From positions 1 through 64,000 of the forward strand of contig JAFGUB010000029.1 in assembly GCA_016938735.1 (NCBI GenBank): a stretch of DNA of 64,000 bases, written 5' to 3'. The notes below the pieces were generated by a model. It had not been told where the DNA came from. It saw only the letters and a program-made list of their open reading frames with translations, and made no database searches. Every line of letters starts with the position of its first letter. Within the stretch, counting starts at the first letter, position 1. The DNA is from Campylobacterales bacterium. GTDB lineage: Bacteria > Campylobacterota > Campylobacteria > Campylobacterales > Sulfurimonadaceae. The translations under genes were made by a program, and so were the position numbers. Positions 39,152 through 49,441 of this stretch are shown piece after piece.

Positions 39152-40342
39152 GTGAAAAAACAGTCTATTCGTAAAATGTTAGGTCAGATTTTGATGGCGG
39201 CGGCACTTTTAAGTGTGATATTGGGGTTTGTTTCGGTGATGATGCTGGCAGAAGCAAAAAATGCCGAAGGAATTGCTTTATTGCGCCAAATGAAGCAACA
39301 AGCAATCCGTTTGCATACGATTGATGCTCACGACGCGACCCTTGCCAAGATTGCGTTTTCGGGCGCACGCGGTCAGCTTATCTTGAGTAAAGAACAGTTC
39401 GATGCGATATTGACTGCATTTAACCCCCTTGCGATGCTTTTTCCGCAATCCAAAGATGTGCGCGGTTCAGAGATACTTCAGAGTAAGCTTACAGATTTTT
39501 TTGAGCATGCAGAGCGCTTTTTCGCTCAGAGTCAGGATCAACGCAGTACGCAGCAATTTGAGGCGACTTTTGAGCATCTCATGGAGCATCTTCATGCCAT
39601 GAGTGACAATGCGGCGATACAAGAGTATCACATTAGTAAAATGCGTCAAGCGATTTTATATGCTCTTTTTGTGCTTTCGTTGCTTCTCTTACTTTTCATA
39701 AGACAAAAGCAGCGGCTGATCAATATCGATTTGCAATTTTTGTATGGTGTAAAAACTCCAGGTTATCAGATTCGTACTCAAGAGGTTGAATCAATAGCGG
39801 CCAATATCAAGCACAGTTCTGTTGAAAAAGAGCAGCAAACCCAGATGGATCCGATTGCGCAGATCAAGAACTATAAAGGACTCATTCAGGCGTTTAACAA
39901 CTCAAAAACGCTCCAGCGCAATAATGCCTTGTGTGTATGCGTTTTTGAGATTGACCATCATACCGATCTGGAAAAACTCTACAAGAAGCCTTTTATAGAG
40001 GGTATTGTGAGAAAAATCGCATCAATGCTCTCCCCTTACGAGGGGTTTCACGAGATCGTCGGGGTGATGGACGAATCCAAATTTATATTTATTTTATCAA
40101 GAAGCTCGAAGCAAGAGGCGCTTAAGGAGTGTGAAGTCTTTAAAGAGAGCGTCGCCGAAGCACACTTCAAAACACCCGAAGGTGTGCCGATCAAAATCAC
40201 CCTTAGCGGTGGGCTGGTTCAAAAAGTGCCTAATAAGTCTATCGATACGGTCATACAGTATGCAGCCGAAGTACTGAAGAAAGCCCAGGAAAATGGGATC
40301 AATCGTATCGCACAAATCAGAGAAAATGCAGAAAAATTGTAA
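39152..40342 (+). CDS. Membrane protein with degenerate GGDEF domain
   Basis: A 396-residue protein: membrane segment (about 10-33), a helical periplasmic domain (35-160), second segment (about 165-182), a short linker, and a C-terminal fold with the GGDEF-domain pattern. The catalytic loop is lost: where GG(D/E)EF should be the sequence reads MDESKFIFIL, so it should not make cyclic-di-GMP and may bind nucleotide or partner. It starts at GTG. Its 3' end runs into the sdhA regulatory region. Confidence 0.65.
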   Translation: MKKQSIRKMLGQILMAAALLSVILGFVSVMMLAEAKNAEGIALLRQMKQQAIRLHTIDAHDATLAKIAFSGARGQLILSKEQFDAILTAFNPLAMLFPQSKDVRGSEILQSKLTDFFEHAERFFAQSQDQRSTQQFEATFEHLMEHLHAMSDNAAIQEYHISKMRQAILYALFVLSLLLLLFIRQKQRLINIDLQFLYGVKTPGYQIRTQEVESIAANIKHSSVEKEQQTQMDPIAQIKNYKGLIQAFNNSKTLQRNNALCVCVFEIDHHTDLEKLYKKPFIEGIVRKIASMLSPYEGFHEIVGVMDESKFIFILSRSSKQEALKECEVFKESVAEAHFKTPEGVPIKITLSGGLVQKVPNKSIDTVIQYAAEVLKKAQENGINRIAQIRENAEKL

Positions 40343-40438
40343 CACCAAACGCTGAATTTGAGTGAATTTGTAACATTTTTCTAGAACTTTCACGTGTAAA
40401 GAGTTTTTATAGCTTAGTAAGAGTTATCCCGTTATAAT
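40336..40438 (+). promoter_or_regulatory. Regulatory region of sdhABE
   Basis: Two direct words ATTGTAACAC (40336-40345) and ATTTGTAACAT (40366-40376), 30 bases apart, then TATAAT at 40433-40438 with no clear -35. The phrase TTGAGTGAATTTGTAACA resembles TTGAGTATATTTGTAACA upstream of acnB (4766-4783). Confidence 0.5.
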
Positions 40439-40468
40439 CAGCCCCTTACAAATCATGAAGGAATGTGA

Positions 40469-42184
40469 ATGAGTATCCCTATTCATACGTACGATGCCGT
40501 CATTGTCGGTGCCGGATTGGCCGGTTCGACTGCCGCGCGCGAGCTCGAAAAAGCGGGTAAAAAAGTTGCGGTCATTACCAAGCTCCATCCGTTGCGCAGC
40601 CACTCTGGCGCTGCACAAGGCGGTATCAACGCCGCGCTTAGCGACAAGGACAGCGTAGAGTTGCACGAATTCGACACGGTCAAGGGTGCCGACTATCTTG
40701 CCGATCAGGATGTCGTTGCGCTGATGTGTCGCGAAGCCCCCAAGACGATCCGCTGGGCAGAGCGTATGGGCGCGGCCTTTAGCCGTAATGAAGACGGAAC
40801 CATCGCACAACGTCCCTTCGGAGGGCAATCTTCTCCGCGTGCCTGTTTTGCCAAGGACCGTACGGGTCTGACGCTGCTGCAAACCGTGTATGAGCAGGCG
40901 CTGCGTGAAGGGGTCGAGTTTTGGGACGAATGGTACGCCGCGGACATCATCTACCGCGACGGCAAAGTGAGCGGCGTGCTTGCCTTTAACATCCGTAATC
41001 AAGAGAAGGTGATCTTCAACGCCAAAGCGGTGATGTTTGCCACCGGCGGTTATGCCAGAGCGTTTAAGATCAACTCCAACGCCCACGCCAACACCGGCGA
41101 CGGACTTTCGATTGTCGCGCGTCACGGATTGCCGCTTGAAGACATGGAGTTTGTGCAGTTTCACCCATCCGGTCTTTCGGGCAACGGCGTACTTATTTCC
41201 GAAGCCGCGCGCGGCGAAGGGGGCAAACTGCTCAACGCTCTTGGCGAGCGCTTCATGACCCAATATGCGCCGGAAAAGCTTGAACTCGCTTCACGCGACG
41301 TCGTCAGCCGCGCCATCATCAACGAGATCCGCGAAGGGCGCGGCGTAGGTCCTCGCAAAGATGCCGTCTTTATCGACCTGACTCATCTGGGTAAAGAGAA
41401 GATTATGGAGCGTCTGCCCGAGCTACGCGATCTGGCTATCACCTTTTTGGGTCTGGATATGATCAAAGAGCCGATTCTCATTAGTGCCACAGCGCACTAC
41501 TCTATGGGCGGTATTCCCGTAGACATTGACGGCCATGTGCGCAAAAATTCCAAAGAGCTGGTTGAGGGCTTCTATGCCGCCGGCGAAGCGGCCTGTGCGA
41601 GTGTGCACGGTGCCAACCGCTTGGGTGCCAACTCGGTGCTTGAAGCGCTCTTTTTCGGTCGCCATGTCGGGCAAAGTATCCTCAAAGACCTTGAGCATCT
41701 GGAACTGCGCCCTGCCAAAGCTGAAGATGCCGCACCGATGATTCAAGAGATCGAGACTATTATGGGCCGCAACGGCAGCGACACCGTTCCGGGTCTGCGC
41801 AACGAGCTGCAGCAGTCCATGACCGACAACGCCGGGGTATTTCGTACCGAAGAGACCCTGCAAAAACAGGTCGACATCGTCAAGGCGCTGCGCAAACGCT
41901 TTCATGAAAATTGCCGCATCGACGACAAATCCAAAATATTCAATACCGATCTGCAAGAGGCGATCGAGCTAGGACACATGCTTGATTACTCCCTCTTTAT
42001 CGTTCAGAGCGCATTGGCACGCAGAGAGAGCCGTGGGGCACACTACCGCGAGGACTACACCAAGCGCGACGACGAGCAGTTTTTGAAGCATACGATGGCC
42101 TATATGGACGGCGCGGGCGATATTCGCCTGGAGTATATGGACGTGACGCTGGGCCGTCACGAACTTAAAGAACGAACATATTAA
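40469..42184 (+). CDS. sdhA: Succinate dehydrogenase/fumarate reductase flavoprotein
   Basis: FAD subunit. The 571 residues begin with the dinucleotide-binding fold [20 protein letters not shown], then [15 protein letters not shown] with the FAD-linked His, [23 protein letters not shown] and a catalytic-Arg region. No Tat or Sec signal, so it is cytoplasmic, unlike periplasmic MfrA of Wolinella. With sdhB and a two-CCG-domain sdhE it forms the SdhABE type rather than FrdABC. Direction (succinate oxidation or fumarate reduction) cannot be read from sequence. Confidence 0.9.
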   Translation: MSIPIHTYDAVIVGAGLAGSTAARELEKAGKKVAVITKLHPLRSHSGAAQGGINAALSDKDSVELHEFDTVKGADYLADQDVVALMCREAPKTIRWAERMGAAFSRNEDGTIAQRPFGGQSSPRACFAKDRTGLTLLQTVYEQALREGVEFWDEWYAADIIYRDGKVSGVLAFNIRNQEKVIFNAKAVMFATGGYARAFKINSNAHANTGDGLSIVARHGLPLEDMEFVQFHPSGLSGNGVLISEAARGEGGKLLNALGERFMTQYAPEKLELASRDVVSRAIINEIREGRGVGPRKDAVFIDLTHLGKEKIMERLPELRDLAITFLGLDMIKEPILISATAHYSMGGIPVDIDGHVRKNSKELVEGFYAAGEAACASVHGANRLGANSVLEALFFGRHVGQSILKDLEHLELRPAKAEDAAPMIQEIETIMGRNGSDTVPGLRNELQQSMTDNAGVFRTEETLQKQVDIVKALRKRFHENCRIDDKSKIFNTDLQEAIELGHMLDYSLFIVQSALARRESRGAHYREDYTKRDDEQFLKHTMAYMDGAGDIRLEYMDVTLGRHELKERTY

Positions 42185-42195
42185 GGAGCGGCGTC

Positions 42196-43176
42196 ATGGT
42201 GAGTGAAATTACAACTACACGGGTCACATTTAAAGTCTTCCGATTCAACATGGAGACTGACTATCTGCCCTATTACAAAACCTACGAAATGGACGTCACC
42301 TCCGAAGAGGTCGTGCTGGATATTCTCAACCGTATCAAGTGGGAGTTTGACGGCAGTTTTAGCTACCGTCGTAGCTGCCGCCACGGTATTTGCGGCGCCT
42401 GTGCGATCAAAGTGAACGGTAAAGGTGTCCTTGCATGTAAAGAGCGCATAAACGATCTGATTGCGATGTTTGGTACCGAACTGCGCTTTGATCCGCTCAG
42501 CGAAAAGCGTGCGATCAAAGATATGATCATCGACAAGAAAGATTTCTGGGTCAAGCACGAGCAGGTCAATCCCTATCTTGACAGCCACATCGAAGAGCAC
42601 CCTGATATGGAGTGCGCCGTAACGCCTGCACAGGCCGAAGCGCTACTTGATGCCGACTACTGTATCCAGTGCGGACTCTGCCACTACTCTTGTCCTGTGA
42701 TCGAGATCAACGAAGAATATATCGGGCCTGCGGCGTTCGCCAAGGCCTATCGTTTCAATGCCGATGTACGCGACGACGGGATCGATCACCGTATTGACAT
42801 CATCAACGCACCCGGCGCCGGTGTATGGGACTGTGTGAAGTGTTATGAGTGTACGCAAGTCTGTCCTAAAGAGGTAGATCCGTTTGAAAAGATCACCAAA
42901 CTGCACAATCAGGTCTTCGAGCACGGCCGCGCACTTAATAACGTTGCTACGCGCCACGCCGTAGGTTTTGCCCATTCGATCAAAAAGCACGGTCTGCTTG
43001 ACGAGGGCGAGCTGGTACGCTACTCAGAGGGGAATCTGGGTGTGATGAAGCATGTGCCCGTAGCCATCAAAATGTTTACCAAAGGCAAGATCGTACTGCC
43101 GTGGAACATGCCGAAATCTGAAAACCTCGATGAGATCCAGAAACTGGTCAAATCCTCATCGACCGCGAAATTTTAA
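42196..43176 (+). CDS. sdhB: Succinate dehydrogenase/fumarate reductase iron-sulfur subunit
   Basis: The 326-residue protein holds an N-terminal plant-type [2Fe-2S] domain (CRHGICGACAIKVNGKGVLAC, with spacing seen near 60-80) and a C-terminal bacterial ferredoxin domain with CIQCGLCHYSCP and CVKCYECTQVCPKEV. It is longer than enteric SdhB by about 90 residues, as in SdhABE enzymes. AAGGAGCGG precedes the start. Confidence 0.92.
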   Translation: MVSEITTTRVTFKVFRFNMETDYLPYYKTYEMDVTSEEVVLDILNRIKWEFDGSFSYRRSCRHGICGACAIKVNGKGVLACKERINDLIAMFGTELRFDPLSEKRAIKDMIIDKKDFWVKHEQVNPYLDSHIEEHPDMECAVTPAQAEALLDADYCIQCGLCHYSCPVIEINEEYIGPAAFAKAYRFNADVRDDGIDHRIDIINAPGAGVWDCVKCYECTQVCPKEVDPFEKITKLHNQVFEHGRALNNVATRHAVGFAHSIKKHGLLDEGELVRYSEGNLGVMKHVPVAIKMFTKGKIVLPWNMPKSENLDEIQKLVKSSSTAKF

Positions 43177-43187
43177 GGAGCACCCCT

Positions 43188-44066
43188 ATGAAACAACTTG
43201 AATATGCCCTGTTTACGGGATGCACCGCCAAAGAGAGTACGCCTGAGCAGCTGATGTCTACCTATGCCGTAGCCAACAAGCTGGGGATCAAAATCGTCGA
43301 GCTGGTCGAAGCGAGCTGCTGCGGTGCGTCACATCTGCAAGACTATGATGATTTTCTCTCACTCGTGCTCAACGCCCGCAATATCGCCTACGCCGAAAAG
43401 CGCGGCATGACCATGATCACGATCTGTAATACCTGTCAGATCAACACCGCCATGACCAAGCACCGTCTTGATCACGACGCCGCACTCAAAGCCCGTGTGA
43501 ACGAAAAGCTTGCGGAAGTAGGCTTGGAGTACAAAGGGACCAGCGAGATCAAGCACTTTCTCTATGCGTTGATTGACGATTTCGGACTGGATCAGATTCA
43601 GAGCATGGTGAGCGTGCCGCTGAGCCAGTTTAACATTGCCCCGTTTTACGGCTGCCACAACATCCGCCCCAGCGAACTCCAACATGAGTCCAACGGCGGC
43701 GAGAATCCGTATAACCCCCGTTCGCTGGATGATCTGATCGCTGCACTCGGTGGAAAAAGCGTTGATTACGAAGAGAAAAACAAGTGCTGCGGTTTCCATG
43801 CAGAGCTGCAAGCGCCCCATACGGCGGCGATGCTTACCGGCAAGGCGCTGATGGGCGCCATGGATCAAAACGCCGACTGGATGGTGACCCCCTGCCCTCT
43901 GTGCCATCTGAAGCTGGACACCCAATACGCTCACGCCTCCAAAGCGGTCGGCCGTGACGTGAAGATGCCCGTACTGCACATGCAACAGATGGTGGGTCTC
44001 GCACTTGGCTGCTCTAAAGAGGAGCTGGGACTCAAACACCACGTCTCCGAAGTCAACTTCATCTAA
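43188..44066 (+). CDS. sdhE: Cys-rich membrane-attachment subunit, SdhE type
   Basis: A 292-residue protein with two cysteine-rich CCG domains: GCTAKES...SCCGASH...CNTC in the first half and YGCHN...KCCGFH...CPLCHLK in the second. Such domains bind a [4Fe-4S] or zinc centre in heterodisulfide reductase HdrB and in SdhE/MfrE. It replaces the heme-b membrane anchors and passes electrons to quinone. Third gene of the sdhABE run. Confidence 0.9.
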   Translation: MKQLEYALFTGCTAKESTPEQLMSTYAVANKLGIKIVELVEASCCGASHLQDYDDFLSLVLNARNIAYAEKRGMTMITICNTCQINTAMTKHRLDHDAALKARVNEKLAEVGLEYKGTSEIKHFLYALIDDFGLDQIQSMVSVPLSQFNIAPFYGCHNIRPSELQHESNGGENPYNPRSLDDLIAALGGKSVDYEEKNKCCGFHAELQAPHTAAMLTGKALMGAMDQNADWMVTPCPLCHLKLDTQYAHASKAVGRDVKMPVLHMQQMVGLALGCSKEELGLKHHVSEVNFI

Positions 44067-44110
44067 ATTTCTCTCCCCCTTCTTTGGGGGGCTTATATGT
44101 AAAGGCCTTC

Positions 44111-44653
44111 ATGGCAATCGGTGCTACAGTTTTTAAAGCGCAACTTCAGATCAGCGATACAGATCGCCACTACTACGAGACCCACGAACTCACCCTCGCC
44201 CAACACCCCAGCGAAACCGATTATCGCCTGATGATCCGCTTGATCGCTTTTGCGCTGAATGCCCACGAACGGCTGCATTTCACCAAAGGGATCGGCGGTG
44301 ACGATGAGGCTGAGTTGTGGCAAAAAGATTACGGCGGCGACGTGACGCTGTGGATCGAGTTTGGCCAAATGGATGAAAAACGGCTGCGCAAAGCCAGCGG
44401 CAGAGCCGAGCGGGTGATTGTCTATCTCTATCAGGAGGGGGCGGCAAGAGCGTGGTGGCGTCAGAATGAGCACCCCTTTTCGCGCTTTAAAAACGTCGAA
44501 GTGATTCTCTTACATGTAAGCGGTGATTTAGAGGCGCTTTCTGAGCGCTCCATGCGGCTGCAGTGTACGATCATGGAGCATGAGTTCTCTTTGCACAGTG
44601 ACAGAGGCGACGTACATGTAACGCAGGAGTGGCTCAAGCGCACCGATCGATAA
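44111..44653 (+). CDS. yaeQ: YaeQ-family protein
   Basis: A 180-residue member of the YaeQ family: FKAQLQISDTDRHYYETHELTLAQHPSET is the typical opening, with LWIEFGQMDEKRLRKAS in the middle and a C-terminal LQCTIMEHEFSL. The fold is PD-(D/E)XK-nuclease-like in published structures; function is unsettled. ATG 44111 follows AAAGG. It carries two palindrome copies (44510, 44612), read Leu-His-Val and Val-His-Val. A short C5/G5 hairpin (44075-44090) separates it from sdhE. Confidence 0.88.
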   Translation: MAIGATVFKAQLQISDTDRHYYETHELTLAQHPSETDYRLMIRLIAFALNAHERLHFTKGIGGDDEAELWQKDYGGDVTLWIEFGQMDEKRLRKASGRAERVIVYLYQEGAARAWWRQNEHPFSRFKNVEVILLHVSGDLEALSERSMRLQCTIMEHEFSLHSDRGDVHVTQEWLKRTDR

Positions 44654-44691
44654 AGATCACCTAGGATAGACGCCGCTTCAAACCTTCATCC

Positions 44692-44724
44692 GCCAACACT
44701 CATCCAACACTTCATTTGTACTAT
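44692..44724 (+). promoter_or_regulatory. Direct-repeat promoter A (sensor/hybrid-kinase operon)
   Basis: GCCAACACT (44692-44700), CA, TCCAACACT (44703-44711), seven bases, then TACTAT (44719-44724) as -10. Same layout as the promoters at 61127, 61169 and 62671. Confidence 0.72.
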
Positions 44725-44753
44725 GTCACCTATTTTTGCATTTAGGGGCATGG

Positions 44754-45761
44754 TTGCATCTTTTCCAAAAAAGCTTGTTCACTATAATGCGCGGATTGAA
44801 GACATTGCAAGGCAGCGGAATTGTCCTCTTTGGTGCCCTTTCGCTGCTGCTTGGTACGGCTGTCTTGCTCTGGTCGCTCTACCATCAACACAACCTTAAT
44901 AAGACGATTGAAGCGGAACTTAGATTGATGGCGCGGGACTTTGACGCGACTATCTCACAGCAGGCCAAGGGGCTCTTGATCACAGCAAACACCATCACCC
45001 TTATGCCGCATATGCAAAAAGCGTTGGCGCAGAAAGATCGCCATGCACTTCAAGATCAGTGGGCAGCTATCTTTTCGACGATACGTCAAGAGGGGGTAAC
45101 CCATTTCTATTTTTATGACACGAAGCGCTTGACGCTTTTGCGTCTGCATCAACCCTCTCGCTATGGAGACCTTATCGACCGTTTTAGTGCACGGCAGGCA
45201 GAGGCAACCCAAAAAGCCGCGTGGGGACTTGAACTAGGTCCCATGGGAACTTATACCCTTCGTGTCGTAGCGCCTGTGTGGATGAATAACATCTTGATCG
45301 GCTATGTTGAGCTTGGCAAAGAGATCGAAGAGGTGCTTAATGATTTGAAATTTCGCTACGGTCATGATCTGATTATGCTTATCAACAAACAGCAGCTCAA
45401 TCAGGAGTCGTGGCAGGAGGGGTTGCAGATGCTCGGACGCTCTTTTGATTGGGCACTCAATGATACCTATGCGGTGACTTACAGTACCGACAATGCATTG
45501 CTGGCGCGGTTGGCCCCATTGGCTGATTCGGGGCACCAGCATGTGGCGATCAGCCAAAAGGTGACATTGAATGAGACACTCTATGCGCTGTGCTATATTC
45601 CAATCTATGATGCCACCGGAAAAGAGAGTGCGCACATGCAGGTCATACGTCCGATTGAGCCTTCGCTACCGAAAATGTCCCTACTACTTTTGATGATTTT
45701 TGGTGCATCCTCCATCATCACTGCACTATGGATCAGCCTGAAGCACTGGAGTTACCAATGA
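44754..45761 (+). CDS. Stand-alone dCache-type periplasmic sensor
   Basis: About 335 residues: one N-terminal membrane segment (near 22-42), a large periplasmic domain of about 240 residues with a helix-then-two-sheet pattern resembling double Cache_3 sensors (YFYDTKRLTLLRLHQPSRYGD, YVELGKEIEEVL), and a second segment at the C-terminal end, then only a few residues. No transmitter domain follows. Its stop overlaps the hybrid kinase start (ATGA), so it may act as a sensing partner of that kinase. Start is uncertain: TTG 44754 has AGGGG five bases upstream; ATG 44787 has no ribosome site. Confidence 0.65.
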   Translation: MHLFQKSLFTIMRGLKTLQGSGIVLFGALSLLLGTAVLLWSLYHQHNLNKTIEAELRLMARDFDATISQQAKGLLITANTITLMPHMQKALAQKDRHALQDQWAAIFSTIRQEGVTHFYFYDTKRLTLLRLHQPSRYGDLIDRFSARQAEATQKAAWGLELGPMGTYTLRVVAPVWMNNILIGYVELGKEIEEVLNDLKFRYGHDLIMLINKQQLNQESWQEGLQMLGRSFDWALNDTYAVTYSTDNALLARLAPLADSGHQHVAISQKVTLNETLYALCYIPIYDATGKESAHMQVIRPIEPSLPKMSLLLLMIFGASSIITALWISLKHWSYQ

Positions 45762-48700
45762 AAATTCTGATTGTATTATGGCTTTTGAGTCTGCTTTTAC
45801 ACGCCCAAGAGGATCTGATCCGTTTTGGCGTCTATCAATTCAAAGGCAAAGAGCTGACGCAAGAAGAGTATGCACCTTTGCTTGAGCATTTAAATGCTCA
45901 TCTGGGCAAAAAAGTGGTTTTGGAGGTGCTTAGCCAAGAGGAGATCGAAGAGAAGATCAAAGCCCAAACGCTCGATATCGTCACAACCAATCCGACACAC
46001 TTTTTGTTCGTCCGGAAGCAACATGCGCTCAGCGGCGCGATCGCAACCCTCATTACGGAGTGCAATAAAAAACCGGTTGACAAGCTAGGCGGTGTCATTG
46101 TCGTACGTCGCGACAGCCCGATCTACAACCTCAAAGACCTTATCGGCACTACCATTGCCGTTCCTTCCAAAAAGAACATGGGGGGTTTTAGAGCTCAAGC
46201 GTATGAGCTACTCAAAATCGGCATCGATATCGCCAAGCAGACGCAGATCATGGAGCTGCAGACGACGCACCACGATGTCGTCCGTGCAGTGCTTGACAAA
46301 AAAGTCGAAGCGGGTTTTGTACGCAGCGGCATTATCGAATCAATGGTTCGCGATGGAGCAATCGATAGCCATCATCTCCGGATCATTAACCAAAAAACCC
46401 ATCATAATTATCCCATGATCACCTCAACGGCTCTTTATCCGGAGTGGCCCGTTTTCGCACTCAAACATACCGATCCGGATGATGTCAAGCTCTTTGCCTC
46501 TACCCTCTTTACCTACAAACCCGCAACGCTCCAAACGCATAACGGCATTTACGGCTACACCCTTCCAGCGGATTATCTGGAGGTGGAAGAGCTCTCTCGC
46601 GCCCTTCGCCTGCCCCCTTTTGAGAACTATGGAGTAATTACACTTAGAGATATTTGGCAAAAGTACCGCTACTCGATTGTACTTATGGCGCTCTTGTTTA
46701 TGGTGACGCTCTTTTATTATGTCCGCGCGCAGCGGCGCAAAAAACTTTTTCAATCACTAGTATCGAATCTTGGAGATGGGGTCTACAGCATCAACCGTGA
46801 GGGTAAATGTCTCTTTATCAACCAAAAAGCGCTCGATCTACTGGGATACCGAGAAGATGAAGTTTTGTGGGTCGATCAGCATCTGCTCTTTCACTATAAG
46901 CATGAAGACAATTCACTATATGAAGAGGAGTCGTGCCCTATCTATCGTACCGTTATTGACCGAAAAACGCGCATGCTCGACGAGTATTTTATCACCAAAT
47001 CAGGTACGCTGTTGCCGATCAGCCTCACGGTCGCCCCGACTGACAACGGCGGAGCGATTGTCGTTTTTCGAGATGTCAGTGAGCAAAAAGCCCTCTACCA
47101 TAAGCTTCAGATGGAGCAGGATCTCTTCTCTCAAGGGCCGGTCATCACCATCGAGTGGGCGCCGCAGGAGCACTGGCCCATTCGGTATGTCTCCAAAAAC
47201 GTTGAGGTTATTTTGGGCTATGGACCCTCAGAGATGATTGACGAAGCCTTTTCGTATGGTGACTTGATCCATCCTGATGATTTCGAGCGCGTCAGCCGTG
47301 AAGTGGAAGAGAAGATACGCCGTCATGATGTCGCCTTTGAGCAGTCCTATCGGCTGCGCAAAAAAGATGGAAGCTACCGTTGGTTTTATGATTTTACCCG
47401 TCTGGTATGGGTAAACGAGCAGCTTGTGTCGATCCATGGATACATGTTCGATCAAACCCAGCTCAAGCAGGTTCAAGAGGAGATTATCCTGGCCAAAGAG
47501 GAGGCTGAAAAAGCCAGCCGCACCAAAAGTAATTTCTTGGCCAATATGAGCCACGAGATCAGGACGCCGATGAACGCGATCATCGGTTTGAGTCAACTGC
47601 TTTTGCAGGGCGATCTCAAGCCCAAAGAGCGTGACTTCATCGACAAGATCAACAGCTCGTCTAAAATGCTGCTGGGCATCATTAACGACATTCTCGACTA
47701 CTCCAAGATGGAAGCCGGCAAAATGGAGCTGGAGGCAAAGCCTGTGGAGCTGGAAAATGTACTAGAACAGCTTAGAACTCTCTTTGTGCAACTCGCTACC
47801 AAAAAAGAGCTCGAGCTCTATTTCAAAATCGATCCCGAGGTTCCATGGACGATTATTGCAGATGAATTGAGAATCAATCAGATCCTCACGAATCTTCTAA
47901 GCAATGCGCTCAAATTTACCCAAAGCGGCAACATTACGCTCTCGATCTCTTTGCTGCGCAAAAGTGAATCAAACGCTACCCTCTACTTTTCAATCAGCGA
48001 TACCGGCATCGGCATGAGCGAGGTACAGATCGCCAAACTCTTTGAGCCCTTTACTCAAGCCGACTCTTCAACGACGCGCAAATACGGCGGCACGGGTTTA
48101 GGTCTAACGATTTCAAAACGTCTGGTCGAAGCGATGGGCGGCATGCTTGGTGTCTCAAGCCGGCTGAATCAGGGAAGCACCTTTTCATTTGCGATTGATG
48201 TACCGGTTTTGGCGTGGAGCAGATCCAAACCGCAAATAGCGAACCACCCTTGTCGGGTTTTGGTTGTCGATGATCAGCCCATCGCGCGGGAGATTCTCAA
48301 AAACATCCTGCATGGCTTTACATGTAGCGTGGATGAAGCGGCCAACGGCCAAGAAGCGATCGAAAAACTGCTCCAAGCGGATCAAGCGGAATTGTCTTAT
48401 GACTATATGCTCCTTGATTGGCAGATGCCCGTTATGGATGGCAAAGAGACCATCAAGCGAATCAACCAACTCTCACGGGAGGGACGCTTACATGTAACAC
48501 CGCCGATGTTTTATATGATCAGCGCCTATACCTTTAGTAATGACGAAGCACTCCCGATCAGCTCGTTTCTGGCCAAACCCATCACCGCTTCCTCACTCTA
48601 CAAGACACTATTTGAATCTTCTGATCAGCGCACGCAGCTAAAGCAAACACTGCCTGATTTTAGCGGTATGCGCGTTTTGCTCGTTGAAGATAACGAGATC

Positions 48701-49417
48701 AATCAGGAGGTGGCCTCGATGATGCTTGAGCAGGTCGGTATCGATGTGACCGTTGCCGCAAACGGTCAAGAGGCGATCGATCGGCTCTTTAGCGATGGTG
48801 CCTACTATGATTTGATACTGATGGATCTGCAGATGCCCGTGATGGGCGGCTATGAGGCGACCCGCTTGATTCGTGCGCGCAACAGTGTGATACCGATCAT
48901 TGCGCTTACGGCGGCCGCCATGATCGAAGACCGTCATAAAGCGCTTGAAGCGGGTATGAACGACCACCTCGGCAAGCCCATAGAGAGCCAAGAACTCTAT
49001 CGACTGCTGGCGCAGTGGGGAAAACGCGAGGCGTATCATTCTGCGCTACCACAGGAGCCTAGCATGCTTCCCTCAACCGAAGCCGTATTGGATATGACGC
49101 ATCTGAACCGATTGATGAAGGGTAACCAAGAGCGAATATCGAAATTGCTCGAGATGTTCGCCCATAACCTAAGTGATGAATTTCATTCCATCACTGCGTC
49201 GGTGCGCGCGCACGATCCGTCGGCACCGGCATCGATCCATGCGCTCAAGGGGGTCAGTGCAAACATGGGTGCAAAGGCGCTGACGAAGGTTTGCAGTGCA
49301 ATAGATGCTTGCTACAAAACGCAAACGCAACCAGACGACCAAGTGATTGATGCGCTTGAATATGAGATAGACCGGGTCAAAGAGCACCTTAAAGCTGAGC
49401 ATGGTTTACTACTTTGA
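45758..49417 (+). CDS. Hybrid histidine kinase with PhnD-like sensor and phosphorelay
   Basis: A 1219-residue multi-step kinase. Signal peptide (1-17), a periplasmic PhnD/phosphonate-binding-like domain (about 20-300, with AVPSKKNMGGF), a membrane segment (about 304-323), two PAS domains (about 330-440 and 455-575), HisKA with His599 in NMSHEIRTP, an HATPase with GGTGLGLTISKRLVEAMGG, two receivers (Asp887 in LLDWQMP, Asp1023 in LMDLQMP) and a C-terminal Hpt with His1161 in SIHALKG. This is the full BvgS/TorS relay order. The partner regulator is not obvious. Copies of the palindrome lie at 48318 and 48488. Its 3' end recurs at 51412. Confidence 0.92.
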   Translation: MKILIVLWLLSLLLHAQEDLIRFGVYQFKGKELTQEEYAPLLEHLNAHLGKKVVLEVLSQEEIEEKIKAQTLDIVTTNPTHFLFVRKQHALSGAIATLITECNKKPVDKLGGVIVVRRDSPIYNLKDLIGTTIAVPSKKNMGGFRAQAYELLKIGIDIAKQTQIMELQTTHHDVVRAVLDKKVEAGFVRSGIIESMVRDGAIDSHHLRIINQKTHHNYPMITSTALYPEWPVFALKHTDPDDVKLFASTLFTYKPATLQTHNGIYGYTLPADYLEVEELSRALRLPPFENYGVITLRDIWQKYRYSIVLMALLFMVTLFYYVRAQRRKKLFQSLVSNLGDGVYSINREGKCLFINQKALDLLGYREDEVLWVDQHLLFHYKHEDNSLYEEESCPIYRTVIDRKTRMLDEYFITKSGTLLPISLTVAPTDNGGAIVVFRDVSEQKALYHKLQMEQDLFSQGPVITIEWAPQEHWPIRYVSKNVEVILGYGPSEMIDEAFSYGDLIHPDDFERVSREVEEKIRRHDVAFEQSYRLRKKDGSYRWFYDFTRLVWVNEQLVSIHGYMFDQTQLKQVQEEIILAKEEAEKASRTKSNFLANMSHEIRTPMNAIIGLSQLLLQGDLKPKERDFIDKINSSSKMLLGIINDILDYSKMEAGKMELEAKPVELENVLEQLRTLFVQLATKKELELYFKIDPEVPWTIIADELRINQILTNLLSNALKFTQSGNITLSISLLRKSESNATLYFSISDTGIGMSEVQIAKLFEPFTQADSSTTRKYGGTGLGLTISKRLVEAMGGMLGVSSRLNQGSTFSFAIDVPVLAWSRSKPQIANHPCRVLVVDDQPIAREILKNILHGFTCSVDEAANGQEAIEKLLQADQAELSYDYMLLDWQMPVMDGKETIKRINQLSREGRLHVTPPMFYMISAYTFSNDEALPISSFLAKPITASSLYKTLFESSDQRTQLKQTLPDFSGMRVLLVEDNEINQEVASMMLEQVGIDVTVAANGQEAIDRLFSDGAYYDLILMDLQMPVMGGYEATRLIRARNSVIPIIALTAAAMIEDRHKALEAGMNDHLGKPIESQELYRLLAQWGKREAYHSALPQEPSMLPSTEAVLDMTHLNRLMKGNQERISKLLEMFAHNLSDEFHSITASVRAHDPSAPASIHALKGVSANMGAKALTKVCSAIDACYKTQTQPDDQVIDALEYEIDRVKEHLKAEHGLLL

Positions 49418-49441
49418 TGATCCCAACAAAGGAAGTTTGTT

